Positions 14,301 to 29,300 of a stretch of DNA of 64,000 nt are shown here, piece after piece. The notes beneath the pieces are model-generated. The model was not told the origin of the DNA and did not search any database. It worked only from the letters and a program-made list of their open reading frames with translations. The stretch lies in contig NC_052507.1 in assembly GCF_014356525.2 (NCBI RefSeq), forward strand, positions 54,338,657-54,402,656, read 5' to 3'. This DNA is from Nilaparvata lugens. Taxonomy: Eukaryota > Arthropoda > Insecta > Hemiptera > Delphacidae. Positions within the stretch are counted from its first letter, which is position 1, and every line of letters starts with the position of its first letter. Position numbers and translations under genes: made by a program.

Positions 14301-17300
14301 TGTGAGTAGCCTTCAGTTTATTTCAATTTGTGGAGCTTTTCTGCCCATCAATAATTAAATTGTTACTAGCATGATTTGTAGATTATAATTGTGAATTTAA
14401 TAAATTTTAATAATATAAATTTCAAAAATATTATCTTGGAAATATCTGGCCACTATCTCTAACACATGATACATGCTGCCAGCGTTTAACTAAGCGTAGT
14501 CTTACTTAGGACGGAAGACATTTCATTCAGAAAGTAATTAATGGAACTAGCAATTAATGAATAAATGAACCAATAATTTCTCATCGAATATACGTCATGG
14601 ATTGAAAAAGTTAATATCTTTGGAAATAAGCTATTATACTTATAATTATCAAGTCACTTACCTTCTTATGGTGTCGTTGTTGAATATTTCAATATCACTT
14701 GTCTGCTTGCAGTTACACGCCACACTTATTCTGTCTGCTCTGCCCAGAGTCTGTCGACAGTCTTTCCATTTCGCGCATCTCAGACCTTGTTTTTGCAGCT
14801 ACCCTGAGTTTTCTTGGCGTTTCGGTTTCTATAAACTATTCAGGATTCACTTCGACTCTTGGGAATGAAAAATTCAAACGACGCTCGCGCCTTTTTTCAT
14901 TTTCATTTTGGCGCTGCTCTCTGCCTTTGCGAACGGTGAATAGTTCAGGTTTAGGGGATTTGGAATGGGTTGGGGCACAAGGGGAGTAGTTGAAGGGTAT
15001 GTCGGGGTAGGGTTTTAAGAGGGGGGAACCCGCAACCGGTCAGGTCGTAAAGAGGGGATGAAATTCGTGAAAAACTAGAATTGGTGCCAGAAGTTATTTG
15101 ACCCTTGAATACCAATGATGGGGTTGGAAGTTTCGATAGGTTTCGATGCTTTTTTCAAGGATGTGGAATTTTTAAGTCTCTGATCCTTTTTTTTAAAGCA
15201 AGGGAACAGTTATTTGTAATCTATTGTTTAAACGCGTTGTTTGTGCTCGAAAAGCTAAAATCCTTCTATTACATCTTCTTGATTAAATTAATTTTTTAAC
15301 GGTTCAAAACAAATTATATTGAAATTGTTGGCATGTTTGTAGACTCAATTGGCTGACATTTACTTAATTTTTCAATCAATGCTCTAGAGCTGCACCAAAT
15401 ATTGAGTTTTGTAATCATGAATAAAGTAAAATGATGAATCTGAAAATTTCAATTGTTAGGAAATTCAGGACCCGGAGCTCAAAAGTTCTGTAATACTCAT
15501 GATTAAAGATTGTATTATCATAAAATCTTGAACTAATCTCAACTTCTCGAATGTAATTATTGTTCTAAATAATAGATGATCAACTTTCTTAGAATTCTCC
15601 TGCATTGGAGCTCAATTATCACTAATGGTCTTTCTTTTAAAAAAGTTTTATAAATTTTTATCGACTCTTTTGCCATTATGGAACTGAAAAGTCGATAATT
15701 TATGACATGTACTCTCCAGATCTTTTCAACGATTGAATAAACTTTTCCTATTAATAGAATGAAAAATTACATACTCGACCGCTGACTAAAAACCCTTTCA
15801 TTCCAACTTTCTTCGCTTACCCACCACTAAACTCTAAAGATGAATGACCTCAATAGTATTGTAGTAAGTGGAATTTTATTGTAGTCCAGGTGAAATAAAT
15901 TATAAGAGTCCTAGAATTATATCAGCAATAAAATTTCATTATACATTCACGGTGGTCTAAAATTGAATCAATTATTCACTATGAATGAATGTTTTGATTA
16001 AATTTCCTCCATTAATTACTTGTTGAATTGAATTCCTGAAGCATAAAATTGCTGAGTAATGTATTAACATTCCATTCTCTGTATCCTTTTAATTAAGCCC
16101 CTACATAGCCCATACAAATCGAAGCTCATTGCTCTCAGAAATAAATTTTTCAGCAATCAAAGAAATACAGAGACAAAATTAGAAAGAAACGAAAGATAAT
16201 ATACAGATCGGACTATACTGTTCTTAATTGAAAATTCTATTAATTCATTGTTAGCAATGAACTATTGAAATTTTTTGAAGATCGTTGAAAGAGGATAAGT
16301 TTTTCTCTGGTTTAAAGAAAAATGCATTATTCTATTGCTTCCCACTTCCTGTTTTGAGGAATTGGAATATAAACTGAAGAACTAGTTTCATTGAAATACT
16401 AATTGATTTTTTCTCATTATAGAACAATGGAAGGAAGCTATAAAGATTTATTATTTGTTAAAATCACTGCATATTTACTTGTAACAGTACTTCCTGAATA
16501 TTTATCACATCAGAAGGTCTTTAAAAAGCTCAGTTCATAATAACAACTCCTCCAGCATGCATTTTTCTGTTTTTGATGTACAAGTTTGTACGAAGCTGTC
16601 TCAGCTTGATGACAGTTTGGATACTTTCATAAAGTCCACTCTTCTTTGAAGATTGGTTTTCGTCTGATGGGGATGCAAAGTCCATTAAAAGTATTTTCCA
16701 ATCTTGAATGTTTGAGAAAAGAGCCATTGGATGGGGATTCCAAATCGTCAATATTATGTCACTAGTCTTCAGGAAGTGAGCCTCTATTTTATGCGTCATT
16801 AGAGCTGTTCACAATGACGACAGTTACAGCATTACTGGTTTTGTTTTCAGTGAAAATCTTTCTGAAAAGATTCAGAAAGTGCAGTGTAGTCTTTCAGAAT
16901 TTGCAATTTGGTCTACAGCTATTATTGAAAAAATGGTAGCGCTATTAAAAAAGTGTTCATTAATTTATTTCTACTGCAGTGACTTACTATTAAATTGAGA
17001 TACCAATTAAGTATTTCTGTATTCCTAAGAATTTTAATTCCTAGAGATAACACCATACTGTGTTGGTCTATTGTGTTCAAATATCAAATATTCAATTTCC
17101 TTTATACTGTGTCAGAAGATAGTGCAATATTTTGAAAATTGAAGTAAAAAAGTTGGTTGTTAGACATTTGACGCATTCATTAGTGAAACACTCAAGAAAC
17201 ACTGTGTTTTATTTCAATTCCTGAACATCAAACAAAATTGACTTCATACCTTTACAATTGATGAAAAATGTATGTAATATCGTTCTCTACAGAAACAGCA

Positions 17301-20300
17301 GTTTGTTGTACTTGGTTGTTGATTAAAATAATATCCAAAATTATTCTGTTCTAATAAAATTCAGTTCGAGTCAAACTCTGTCTCATCTACAATTCTAGAG
17401 TTATTATGCGATCCTTGTTCTTCATAAAATTGACTATTACTACTTACAAGTAGTAACATGCAATCATGTTTGAAGCTTATTTTTAATCTCAACACAACAT
17501 TTTATTCTGGAGGGAGAGAAATCGGGTTTGGACTGTTGTTTTTCTCCCCAATCATAATCTAGAGTTTTGCTTGTTGTACCTGTATGGTTGGATAAATGAA
17601 TGAATGGATAATATGATTGATGGTCAATATCTTCATAAACAAGTTCATCGTTCAATAATCTATCAAAATCATTGGATGTTTAGGAGTGGCCGTAGTCGAG
17701 TGGATCAGATGCTGGTCCAGAATTTATGATTCAGAGGCCCGTGTTCAAATCCCGGCCCGGGCAAGATATTTATCTCGGGCCACTCCCGTGTTTCGGATGG
17801 ACACGTTAAGCCGTCGGTCCCGGCTGCCTAAAAAGCAGTCGTTAGGTCATGTCAGAGGCCCTGAAATTGATCAGTTGCGACCTGAAAACTCTGACACCAG
17901 ACCTGAGCCAACCAGGTCACACGATATTATTGACCGAGCGAAGTGAGGTCTAACATTCAAGTCAACGGTTTGGCATTTCTCTTAATGTTTATATGTTGCG
18001 CATTTACGGCGAAACGCGGTGATAGATTTTCATGAAATTTGACAGGTATGTTCCTTTTTAAATTGCGCGTCGACGTATATACAAGGTTTTTGGAAATTGT
18101 GCATGTCAAGGATGATATAAAAGGAAAAAGGAGCCTCCTTCATACGCCAATATTAGAGTAAAAATCAGACTATAGAATTATTCATCATAAATCAGCTGAC
18201 AAGTGATTACACAGTAGTGTGGAGAAGCCAGTCTATTGCTGTATTTCCATAAGGTCTATAGTTTCAATAAGGTACTTGTGGATGAGAATACTGCGTGAGG
18301 TCTACTGTTCACAGAACTACTAGTTATTATTATTATTATTATTATTGGATGTGTTCAGAGTTTAGCCTATTCTCATTTTAAAGCTCTCCAATTTGCATCC
18401 AAATATACTCGTTTGTTATGGCTTATAATGATTAATAAATCGTGACTGTCTTGACCACATCATCGCTACTAACTAAGCCTCTCAATCTGCTCTGACTTCA
18501 TACTGTCAGCATTCCTCATAAGTCACATCAATGCTTCCCATTCAAACAATGCTGACAGTTCAAAGTGAGTCTCAGTATATCAGCACATAATTTGCTCGAT
18601 TATTTCTGCTGAGCCTTTGCCTTGAGGCTCTTAACCTTTCCTCTTCTAATCGTCTAGGCTACTCCCAAAGCTCTACTCTCACCTTCTATATATTCAATTT
18701 TTCAAGGTCAAGTTTGAGATTTGGATGTTTGCTATATCTGACAGCCACTAAACGAATCTGGTCAAATGTGTGTCTTCTTTCGATAAAATTTAATAAATTA
18801 GTACTTGACATAGATTCTTCTTTGAACAAAAATAAATTGATAAAAACCGAAAGAATTCGAATGTGTACTTTGAAATGAGTCTTTGACAAACATATAAAAT
18901 TGTCTCTTCTGGTTTATGGCTTAAATTTGTACAGCCCTGCTCTATCATCAACTGTTTGGAAAAACCTACAAATTCTTAGCAATTTTATGGCATAAATATT
19001 CATGCTATTTTCATCTGTGTTGGTAAAAAACCTGTAAAATGATTAGTAATATGTTGGACGATCTGAGTAATAAAAGTTTATACTACACAAATCAATCGCC
19101 TTATATACTTGAGAAACCTGTTCCATGTTTGATTGATGTGGGCTATAAATTTTCAGTTATAGTCTGAAACGGTTAGCATTCCTTGTTTATTCTGTAATAT
19201 CAGAGCTCCCCATTCCTCAAATGCTGAAATTTTCAACTGAGTTTCACTTGAGTGGTTGCTGTTAAGTTTCTAGTTCATTCTGTAGTTAGATTCACTATAA
19301 AGTGACACAATTCTTTCTACAAAATAACATTAGCGCTTTCCATTCATCCAATGCTGAAAGTCTGAAGCTAATCTCACTTGTTTGATCTGGACATGTTTTA
19401 TGATTTGCTGGGATTTTTTTAATTGATTGTAAAATGAGACTTTTTCAAGGTATAGGATTGATAATTATTATTCTAAAATTCCATCTGTGTTAGGCTATGA
19501 AATTGTAAACCTCATAAACTGAAGATGTAAACCTAATCTGAAGCTATAAACGTTTTACCTAACATAAATAAGTCCGATTATTAGAAAATTCCGCCTGTGT
19601 GAAGTAAAATCTCCTCTCTACAAAGTTTGTAGTTTTTTCATAAAAATATTTTTTAAATATGGGATATTATCACAACTGAGGCCTCCTTAAAAATATTATA
19701 GCCTCTAGACCTTCTATTCAGCTATACTGTAAAATCAATTTTCGCCTGTTTTTCTATTGGCTCATCAATAGAAACTCTAGTGTATATGTGTGCCTATAGT
19801 GCATATGTCTGATTTAAAGCTGTTGATAAATTTATCATGTTTGATTTATTAAGGTTCATTATATTCGTTTGGTTTTCCAACTGCGAACTACAAACTATAA
19901 CTACTTAACCAATTAAACAGTGGTTTCACTCTTTATCAGTTCTTAATTTTAGTCAATTCTTATTTCCATTCCTCATATGCTGTATAATTTCCTTGTACCT
20001 GAGACAAACAAGCTTTCTATTTATTTGAGTGTATTTTTCATACTATTCAGTGATTTGATTGAGTGAAAGTGAATTTTGTGATATGCTTATAAGCCTAGAA
20101 TTAAAGATTTCTTGTAATTTCCTATTTACTGTTTTTCGAATAAATGGGAAAAAATAATAGACCTATGGGAGGAAGCTCTTTCATCCTGATCTTGGAAAGT
20201 ACTCAACTGTTTTGTGTTATAATTTGATATTATATATTCTCATTGTTTAAGAGCATTCTTGAAATTTTACAAATGGCATCTTAGTTTCAAATCAAATCAA

Positions 20301-23300
20301 TTTATTTTCCATGTTTTCAATATATACAGAGCATGAAATTACCCTAGTTACTGAAACAATTACCATGTAACTAAAAAATCACAATCATACCCAGAAGAAC
20401 ATTACTAAAAATCAAATATATATGGAAAATAATCCCAAAGGTTACAAAAACCTGTTTGGGCAGAAAAAACTACTTAAAATAAAAATAAGTGTTACAGTTA
20501 ACAAAGCAAATTGAGAAAGAGTAAAAAAAACTAAAAAGACAAGAAAAAAGGAAAAAGAACTTCAGTATCAGTTTAACATTATTAAAATACAAACATAATA
20601 CATTATACACAATAACATTACAAACTAAAAAAAATGTCGCGCTTACCAGTTGTAAAAAAGTGTACTACTGTGCAGGCATGCAGTTCAAACAATATTTTCA
20701 TAATAACCAGAAACATCTTCATGTATCAGATGTCTATGTAATAATCTGCAGAAAGTTGTCTTCTGCCTACACCTTTTTATGTCCACAGGAAGCCTATTGA
20801 AAAACGTTGGTGCTAGAAAAGTGAAGAATTTTTTGAAAATTGTAAGGTTGGGCTTAGGGACTTGCACATTTTGTTGATTCCTCCCAACCCTGCGCATATA
20901 ACAATAACAGTTTCAATATAACATGCCTCAGCTGTACTAATAATGTGAATTACCAAAGTATGTCACCCAAGATGCCCATTAAGTGATCAAATAGTTCAGA
21001 AAATATCTTTGACAACTTTTATCAAAGATTTGATTCCATATTCTATACTACAGTATTAGGCTGTGTTCTGTTTACACCTTAATACCATTACATAATCTGT
21101 TAACAATGAACTCACATACTCCAAAATCTATTGGTGTCAAGAAACTTTATAAACTATTATAATAGAGTCACCTGCTACAAAAAACTGTCTGTATGCAACA
21201 TGAATGAGTCAACAACAAATAGGCCTAATTGAATCATGATTGACGAATCTGTTGATAGCTGACAGAGTAGGCCTACAGTGTCATAACTGATCATGCAAAT
21301 AACGAACAGTCGACTATTGACACACATCGACTGCTGTGATTTTAGTCATCCACTTTTTAATCATAATAGTGCAGTGAGATTCACTGTTGAACTGTCAGCA
21401 CTAGTTAAATGGGAAGCATTGATGTCATTCATGAAGAATGCTGACAATTTCAATTAAATATCACCATAGATTTCATCTATCTATAAATATAAAATATGAT
21501 GCCCCTCCGGTTCAACTATATGTCCTTCCTATGTACATTATTGTCACAACTTGATCAGGTGCAAAATATGGATGTAGGCTTTTTTATACTAACTATAGAT
21601 ACTGTACACTGCGAAAGTTTTGTCCTCTATATAAAGTTTCTTCTTCCTCTTACTCCTTTCCTTTTTTCCTGCTCTCTGATCCTAGTACCTTTTGTGTACT
21701 TTTTATTTTACTCATGTTTCTCCTCTTCCATCACCTTCTCCTCCACCTCTTCCATTTTTGTTTCCTTCTTAATTAATCTATTTCCTTCACCTCCTCTTTC
21801 CATCCTCCTCAATCTACTTCTCTTCCTCTCCACTCTAATTCTGGCTCTTTCTCTTTATTCTCTATTTATTATTACAAGAAAGCATAATTGAAAAAGGGGA
21901 AAATAGATATGATATCAATAATATTCAATAACAAAGACATTTAGTATGATTGCTATGTTGTCTATACAGTAATACATCTACGTGTCTAAGGACTTTGTAA
22001 GCTATTTTTAGTTTACCGATGATAGCCTGAATATTTTTGTGACTTGAGCAGGTGGAAAGTATAGGTGTAATATTTTATACTAATATAAATACCATACCAG
22101 TATAGTCATAGTACTATTCACGTAAATACAATCATGTCTTTACCAGGTATGGAAAACATCATAGATAAGTATAGAAAGCAATATATATGTATTCAGAATA
22201 TAGAATACAGTATCTATAGTAATACTGTGTGCAATGTTGGTGTGATAGTTATGTCACGATAGAGTGACTATTGCTAATGTCATTAACTATTTGGTTCTTG
22301 TCTGGTACGTCATCACCAACTGGACAAAAAGAAGCATTTAGGCCAACTTCGTGATGTAATAATAGTGTATCCTACTTGCTAATTCACCATTCAGTTAGTA
22401 CAGATTCAATTAGAACTGTCAGAATCGGTCCAATCGGTTAAATAAGAAGCATTGATGTATTTTCAAGCAATATAGATAGTTCAAAGTTGGTCACACTGTA
22501 GAAGAAAAGAGAAGCAAGATTTAGAGTAAAGAGGATAAGAAGAAGATTGAGAAGGTGAAGGAGAAGAAAATAGTGGAAAGGAAGAAGAGATGGAAGAGGT
22601 GAAGGAGGAGGCGGTAGAAGAAGAGAAACAGAAAAATTAATTAGAATAAAAAGTGAACAGAAGGTACTAGGAAAAATAATAAAAAAGTAAAAAGGTTAGA
22701 ATAATTAATAATAATAAGAGAAAACATTTGTACTGCATAGTACCACAGAATACAGCATATTGTATATGCACAGAATATTGTATTCTGTGATAATGAATCT
22801 GGAAATTGAATACTATAAAGAAGTAGAATGAGATAGAATGAGTAGATAAGGAGAGTAGAAAGAGAAGAAGGAGGAGAAGGAGAAGGTGGACGAGAACGAG
22901 GAGTTGGAAAAGGTATGAAGAGGAGAGAGAAGCAGAAGTAATGAAGGAGAAGATTGAGAAACAACCAGAGCATACTTATTCTGTAGCCTACTGTACACAG
23001 GTACACTGTACTCTTCAAATAACAGTAATACTCTGTCTCCTACTGAAAAAGTGTCTCCTTTTCAAAAGAGGTGTTGTACAGTCGTTATAATATTGGTCGT
23101 GACAGAAATATTAGTATAGCCTACATCAGTATAGGTGACACAAAAACTTGATCTTAAATACTTGAAGCTCAGATGTGACACAAAAGAGGAGTAAAAGAAT
23201 AAGACGCAGAATAGAGGTTAGACGAAAAGGGTGGAGGAGAAGATGCAGAAAAATGAGAAGAGGCAGAAGAATACATGATGTTGGAGTAGGATAATTCATT

Positions 23301-26300
23301 TTAAATATGGAACGTCGAGGGAGTTGAAGTTGAAGACGATTTGGAGAAGTGACACAACAGAAAGACATGAAGGAGCAGGTGGAGAAGAAGAACAAGAAGA
23401 AGAAATTATTTAGACTGAAAAGAAGAAGTATGTCACAAAGTATTTACCAACGTTCTGTATTCTCTAGCAGTATTAGTATTAGTTCAGAACATTGTCAACA
23501 CTACATCATCGTCTATTGAGAATATGCAAAATTATGCTAGAGATTAGTACAATATTGAGAATTGCTCAACAATAGTCAACACTTGGTCCACTTTCGCTCT
23601 CGATTGGGAACAGTAGCATGAGTAGAAAAATAAGGAGTTATTGAAGAATAGAAAAACTTAAAAGAAATTTTTGAAAAAGGCGATGACCAAGAAATGTTTG
23701 AGCAGTGAGTCAATAACAGTAAATAATAGTGTTGAATAGAATGTTGGTTTCCTCATCCACACAGTGCCGATTCAATCCCATAATTCAATCTAAAAAATAA
23801 TAGTGAATGTTACGTCGTTCATTCATGGATGAATGAAATTCTGTGATTCTTCAAGTACCGTAGCGGATTAGCCAATTCAGAAGCATATCTTACTGTTTTG
23901 TTTTTTGAGTTTCATATGAGGCAAAGGCTATGGGAGTAAAGGCCTAATATATGTGATATATAGTGATATATAGCCTATCTTCTGATTCTTCCTCTCAGGG
24001 ATTAAGCATTTCTTCCTGTTCCGAACCTCATAATATTATCCATCAATAGTTATCCTGGACGTCCTCGGTCTCTCTTGCCTTCTGGCTTGTAATTGAGCAC
24101 CAATTTTGATAACCTCTCTTCGTGATATATATTACAATTGTTATTGTATTGTGAATTGTCTAAACTTTCAATTATTGAAGTTTCCATCAATTAATCTAAT
24201 ATGTCTGGTATTTTTGACAGGATACAGTTCTGCCAGAAGCGGTACGTTTTTGGGAGCAGGCGCTGTTCGTTAGAAGAACTGAAAAAGTAATTAGGTTAAG
24301 TAGGTGAGTCACTTCAACTCATTTCTTAATAAAAGTGCTCTATTTTTGTATTGCAGCTATATCACTTCATTCATGTTATTGGTTAGTTGTAGCAATTCTT
24401 ATCTTGAATTAGTTTTATTCATTTGAAATAGATTTATTTACACTCAACATAAAATATAAATTCTTACAATAAATTGTTGATTGAACATTTAATAATGAAA
24501 ATAAATACTGTATATTCCCTGTACTCTATTTAACCGAAAACTACAATAGTCCAGTCAATATGGACATAAAAAAGGGGGTGTGCTGGCAATTTATATTGTA
24601 GTTCTGATTTTTTAATATATTATTTCGGTACATAAGAGAAGTCCAGAACCAATTTCTTCATGCAAAATTTTCTTGTGCTAGATAAAGGGCGGCCCAAAAA
24701 CCTTGTATTTTCGGCTCATTTTCGAGTTTTCAGTTATTTCTGCCAAATCTCGTGATCGGACAGAAAAATTTGCTCTCGCCTTTTTTTTAGATCATAAATT
24801 AATTCTGAATAAAATGAGATCAATGGGAACTCTCTATCTCCAATGAGTACTGAGTTATGTTTTTTCAAAAATGAGTGAATTTTGAATATAGAAATTGGCC
24901 ATTTTTTTGTATTGGAATATGGGCTCAAGTACACTCAACAATAAATGTTTCATTTTTCGACCGAATTTGGCTTATGATGCATAATTTTGGACCGCCTTGA
25001 CGAACCGAGAAGAATGGAGTGTAGTACGATGAAATCTGAGCATTGTGTCAAAAGTTATAGGTGTTTGAAATGTTGATCCTTGAGGTGTCCTTAAGCGTGC
25101 CTCTCCACTAGGAAATACTGAAATGAAGTGCATCTAGCGGGTGATTTTCATAGAACATGATCTCATGAACTTATGTCATTGTGCGAAATATCAATGTGAA
25201 GACAATGTAGTTGGTGATGATGATTGAAGCTGAAAATTAGGTGTTTTTCACAATACAAGGAGCATTGTTGCCAGGTGTACCTGAAAATCTATTTGAGATA
25301 GAGCGCTCTCCCTGATCTCAGATTGTAGAGCACAAAAATACGCCCAGAGGGATTTTGAATTATACATCTAAATGTTAACAATCGGATGATATTGTTGATC
25401 AAAAACTAAAATTCATCAAAATTGATTTTTCCTTCAAATTTCACTCATTTTTGAAAAAACATAACTCAGTACTCATAGGAGATAGAGAGTTCCAAACGAT
25501 CTCATTTTATTCAGAATTTTATGATCTAAAAAAAAAGGCGAGAGCAAATTTCTCTGCTCGATTACGAGATTTGGCAGAAATAGCTGAAAACTCGAAAATG
25601 AGCCGAAAATACAAGGTTTTTGGGCCACTCTGTATCTAGCACAAGGAAATTTTGCATGAAGAAATTGGTTCTGAACTTCTCTTATGTACCCAAATAATCT
25701 ATTAAAAAATCAGAACTACAATATAAATTGCATGCACCAATGTATAAAGTGACTGGACTACAACTGAAGATGGAAAGAACGGGATGTATTGTATCAATTT
25801 AATGCTAATAGAATAACATTTTATAGAACAAAAAATTGAATAATTGTTTTCACAAACTACTACTTTATCGAAAAGCACAGTTTTATTTTTGATACATCCA
25901 CATTTATTATACTTTTGTACATTTCTTATACAAAACTATAATAAATGTGGATGTGACAAAAATGTCACAACATTGTACGTTTTATACAAAAGTATAATAA
26001 ATGTGAATATGACAAGAATAAAACTGTGTTTTTCAATTATGGAAAAATTTCATAATATCAATTCTCATTCAACATACTTTATCGAACTTGGTGGTGTAGA
26101 ATATTAAGGAATTTATTATGAACTATATTCTACAACATTTCCTTCAGTAGTATTAAATTTTCTCACATATAATTAATATTTTCCATTCAAATTGAGTGTT
26201 TCTTATCAAATGCTACTACAAGATCTGTATTGTATTGTTGAATAATGCTTATTGATAGATTGATATGTTGTTATTGCAGGAAGTGTGTGAATAACCAAGT

Positions 26301-29300
26301 ATTCTATAGGAGAGGGGACAACTTGTCCTACTGTAAGGAGGCGTGTGAGGCGAAGACTATGTGTGGAGAGGTGCAGGTTCCTGAAGAGCATTTAGAGGTA
26401 TGCAAAAACAATTCCAATGCGAAATTATCAATATAGACTTAGACAACGTATCTCCAGTTATAACATTATTGTCGGGTGTGATTGTTCACCGGCTAACTTC
26501 AATTTTGCCCAAGATGAGTAATGAAACGTTTCTTAGAGCATAAGATACTTGGAAATTGCAAAAAATTGAAGTCTGACTCTACTTCTTCTACCTCTACGCC
26601 TGTAAGCAGTACACCTATTCAAGTATCGCACCAGCCTTGTAAGTTCACATTCAGAATTACATTGTTTACTCATGGTTTACAATAATTTATTTCTCAATAA
26701 TAATTTATTTTCCGACTATTGTATTGTTTGCTCTATCCAATAAATAAATAAACTGATATAATATAGATTTCTCTATTAACAAACTAGTTCCTATGTTGTA
26801 TGTATGTTCCTGTTCATTCTCTCGTTTCAATTATGTATAGGGTATGGGATTTTTTCAAAAAATAAGAATTATAAATTTGCGTTTCAACTCAATATTTTTT
26901 TTAGACCTATACCTTTATACTGTATGATGGTTTCTTGTTTCTTCTCATTCCGAGTAGTCATTGGTATTGTGACGGATATTAATTTTACTTATTATATCAT
27001 ATTCATGCGTGTAATCATATAATCACTTCAAATATGTAGAGGGTAGACACAAAATATCATCTACAAGAACCTATAGTTGCGTTATATTTACATAACCCTC
27101 ACAGCTCTTTTTTGTGAAACTTTATTCTGAAAACTCTGTAAATTCTGGAGTCTCAAAAACAACGAAGTCTTTCTCTAAACTCTCCTAATTAGTAGGCTAT
27201 AGGCTAATGTATCATTGTTCTGTTCATCTGTCGACAATCCAGTAGTCTTTTGTTGACATCTATAATTGTTTATAGTTTCTTTAGTTTTTCAAACCTCTTG
27301 TTCTACTTTCTTCAATTGCTTATAATATGTGTTTTATTTTTTTGTAATTTTATGCATTGTATTTTTCTTAGAATTTGATTCTTTTTATATATTTATGGTG
27401 TATACAAATAATTATTGTATGTTTTTTGCAATTGTTGTGAAAGTGAAGAAGAATCAATAAATTTTTGTTTTTATTATTATAAACTTCAAATCTGTTCCAC
27501 ACTAGTATTCCATGTTGATGCAAACATATATAAGGGGAAACCCCAGTCTCCAGGACACAACAGAACATTTTTTGCAATAGAGAGCTTGAGGGCAATGAAA
27601 GATCAAATTTCATGGACCACAATTATTTTTTGATATATCTATGAAATATTTTGAACTGTTGTTTACATTTTGACATGTTTACAGGTATGCAGAACATGCA
27701 ACTCGTTCGGCATGTTCTGTGGGGAGAACAATGCGACAGTGGCAGGGGGCGGAGGAGGTGTGGGTGAGGGGATCAGAGGGGCTGACTTTGTGTTCTACGT
27801 GAGCGCAATGGAGACGGAGCGATGTCACAAGGGATTGACTGTCGCCTATGCGGCTCACTGTCAACAGGAGGCCGCCTTGGATAGGTGGGTTCGGACTACT
27901 CATAATAAATCAATTAGTAACTATGATGATTAGTAATTAGACATAAGCAATACCTGGACATTAGTTATACCATAGAGTAACCTCTATTACTCGTTTTCAA
28001 CTTATTTATTTTTTTCGGATTATGCTTATATTTTTCAATAGTAGAAACATATCAGGAAATGAAAAATCTGAATATGTTGTATATGAAAGTTTTTAATAGA
28101 ATGGTACTTAGATTTTCATTTTCTGATGAATAAGAGTAGCCTCACTAAAAGCTTTATAAAACATAAACTATGTTTTTGGACGTTATTCATTATCAAAATT
28201 TAGGAGTAGAATAGTTTGAGCCAAGCCTGTTGTTCCATCCCAATCAAATTCATATAATCTTCAATTGTATTCACAAATAAATAAATAGCTATTGGTAGGC
28301 GCTGATATCCAATAAGGTCGGATGCATTTATGTCACAGCAATTTTGAGCTTATTGTTGTGACTGAACTATCTATGTATAGGTGAGTTTAGAGTACACCTC
28401 AATTGCAAGTTATTAGTTAATCATATTCAGAGAAAGTTTGCTTGGTGGTGAATTTGGAATACACGTTGATCATAAATTAGTAGCTAACTATGTTCAGGCA
28501 AGGTGTTTGTTTGGTAGTTGGGCTCGGAATACACCTTTACTGAGACTCACTCCAATTTGTCAGCATTGGTTCAATGGAGGTCGTAGATAAAATAGTACAT
28601 ATATGCAACGGTTTTATTTGGTCTTTAAATCACTCATGAGATATTTCAGACACTCGCTTGCTTTGCTCTCTCATGTCGTATCTCGTGCTTTGAAGACTAA
28701 TTTCCAAACCGTCTGCTTTGGTTGCAAGGAAGTCTCAGATATATTAGTGAATGTAACGGTTTCATCCAATCTTTGAATCACTTGTGAGATATTTAAGATT
28801 TATTAGAAAACGTTATATAAACTACTATTCTCAATTCTCTTTTCTGTGTCTATCTAGGCCAATAGCAGGCCACGCCAACCTGTGCCCAGAGAGCATCAGC
28901 ACCAAGCCGCAAGAGCTGGAGATCCTCCTATCGACGGTGAAGCACGAGATTCTACATGCCCTGGGATTCTCTGTCAGTCTGTTCGCCTTCTACCGCGATA
29001 AGGACGGCCAGCCCCTCACGCCCAGGGAGGATAACGGCAAGCCGCTGCTCAATGAGTTGTGAGTCAATCATTTTGTCGAACATTCTTCATATTTTTAGAC
29101 TGGGGAATCGTCAAGATCTTTATTAGACTTTTTCCGAATTTCTATAACCAACAAATCAATTGGGATCAAGTATCTACAATATTCAACTTCACAATCTTGT
29201 AACTTAAAACTCTTACTCTCTTTCTAGAAAATCTACAAATTAATTGCAATATTTGAGTAGTTGAGAGTTTCTATTCAACTTCAACAATCATGCTTTTAAC

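Larger units (their letters stand above)
14302..24220 (+). other. Lmln intron 2 (about 9.9 kb)
   Basis: Holds a locally GC-rich patch at 14.69-15.09 kb, a full SINE at 17680-18343, several copies of the GAGATTCAC MITE, a LINE 3' end at about 20.28-20.90 kb, paired pyrimidine/purine tracts at 21.6-23.4 kb and an RTE-type reverse transcriptase remnant at 24.0-24.1 kb. I see no exon. Confidence 0.7.

Noticed and set aside
17683..17765. Possible tRNA gene (A and B boxes)
   Set aside because: No proper acceptor stem, and the sequence continues into a SINE body with target duplications at both ends.
17686..17946. 86-codon plus-strand open frame
   Set aside because: Entirely inside the SINE at 17680-18343.
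27679..27903. Minus-strand open frame
   Set aside because: Shadow of Lmln exon 5.
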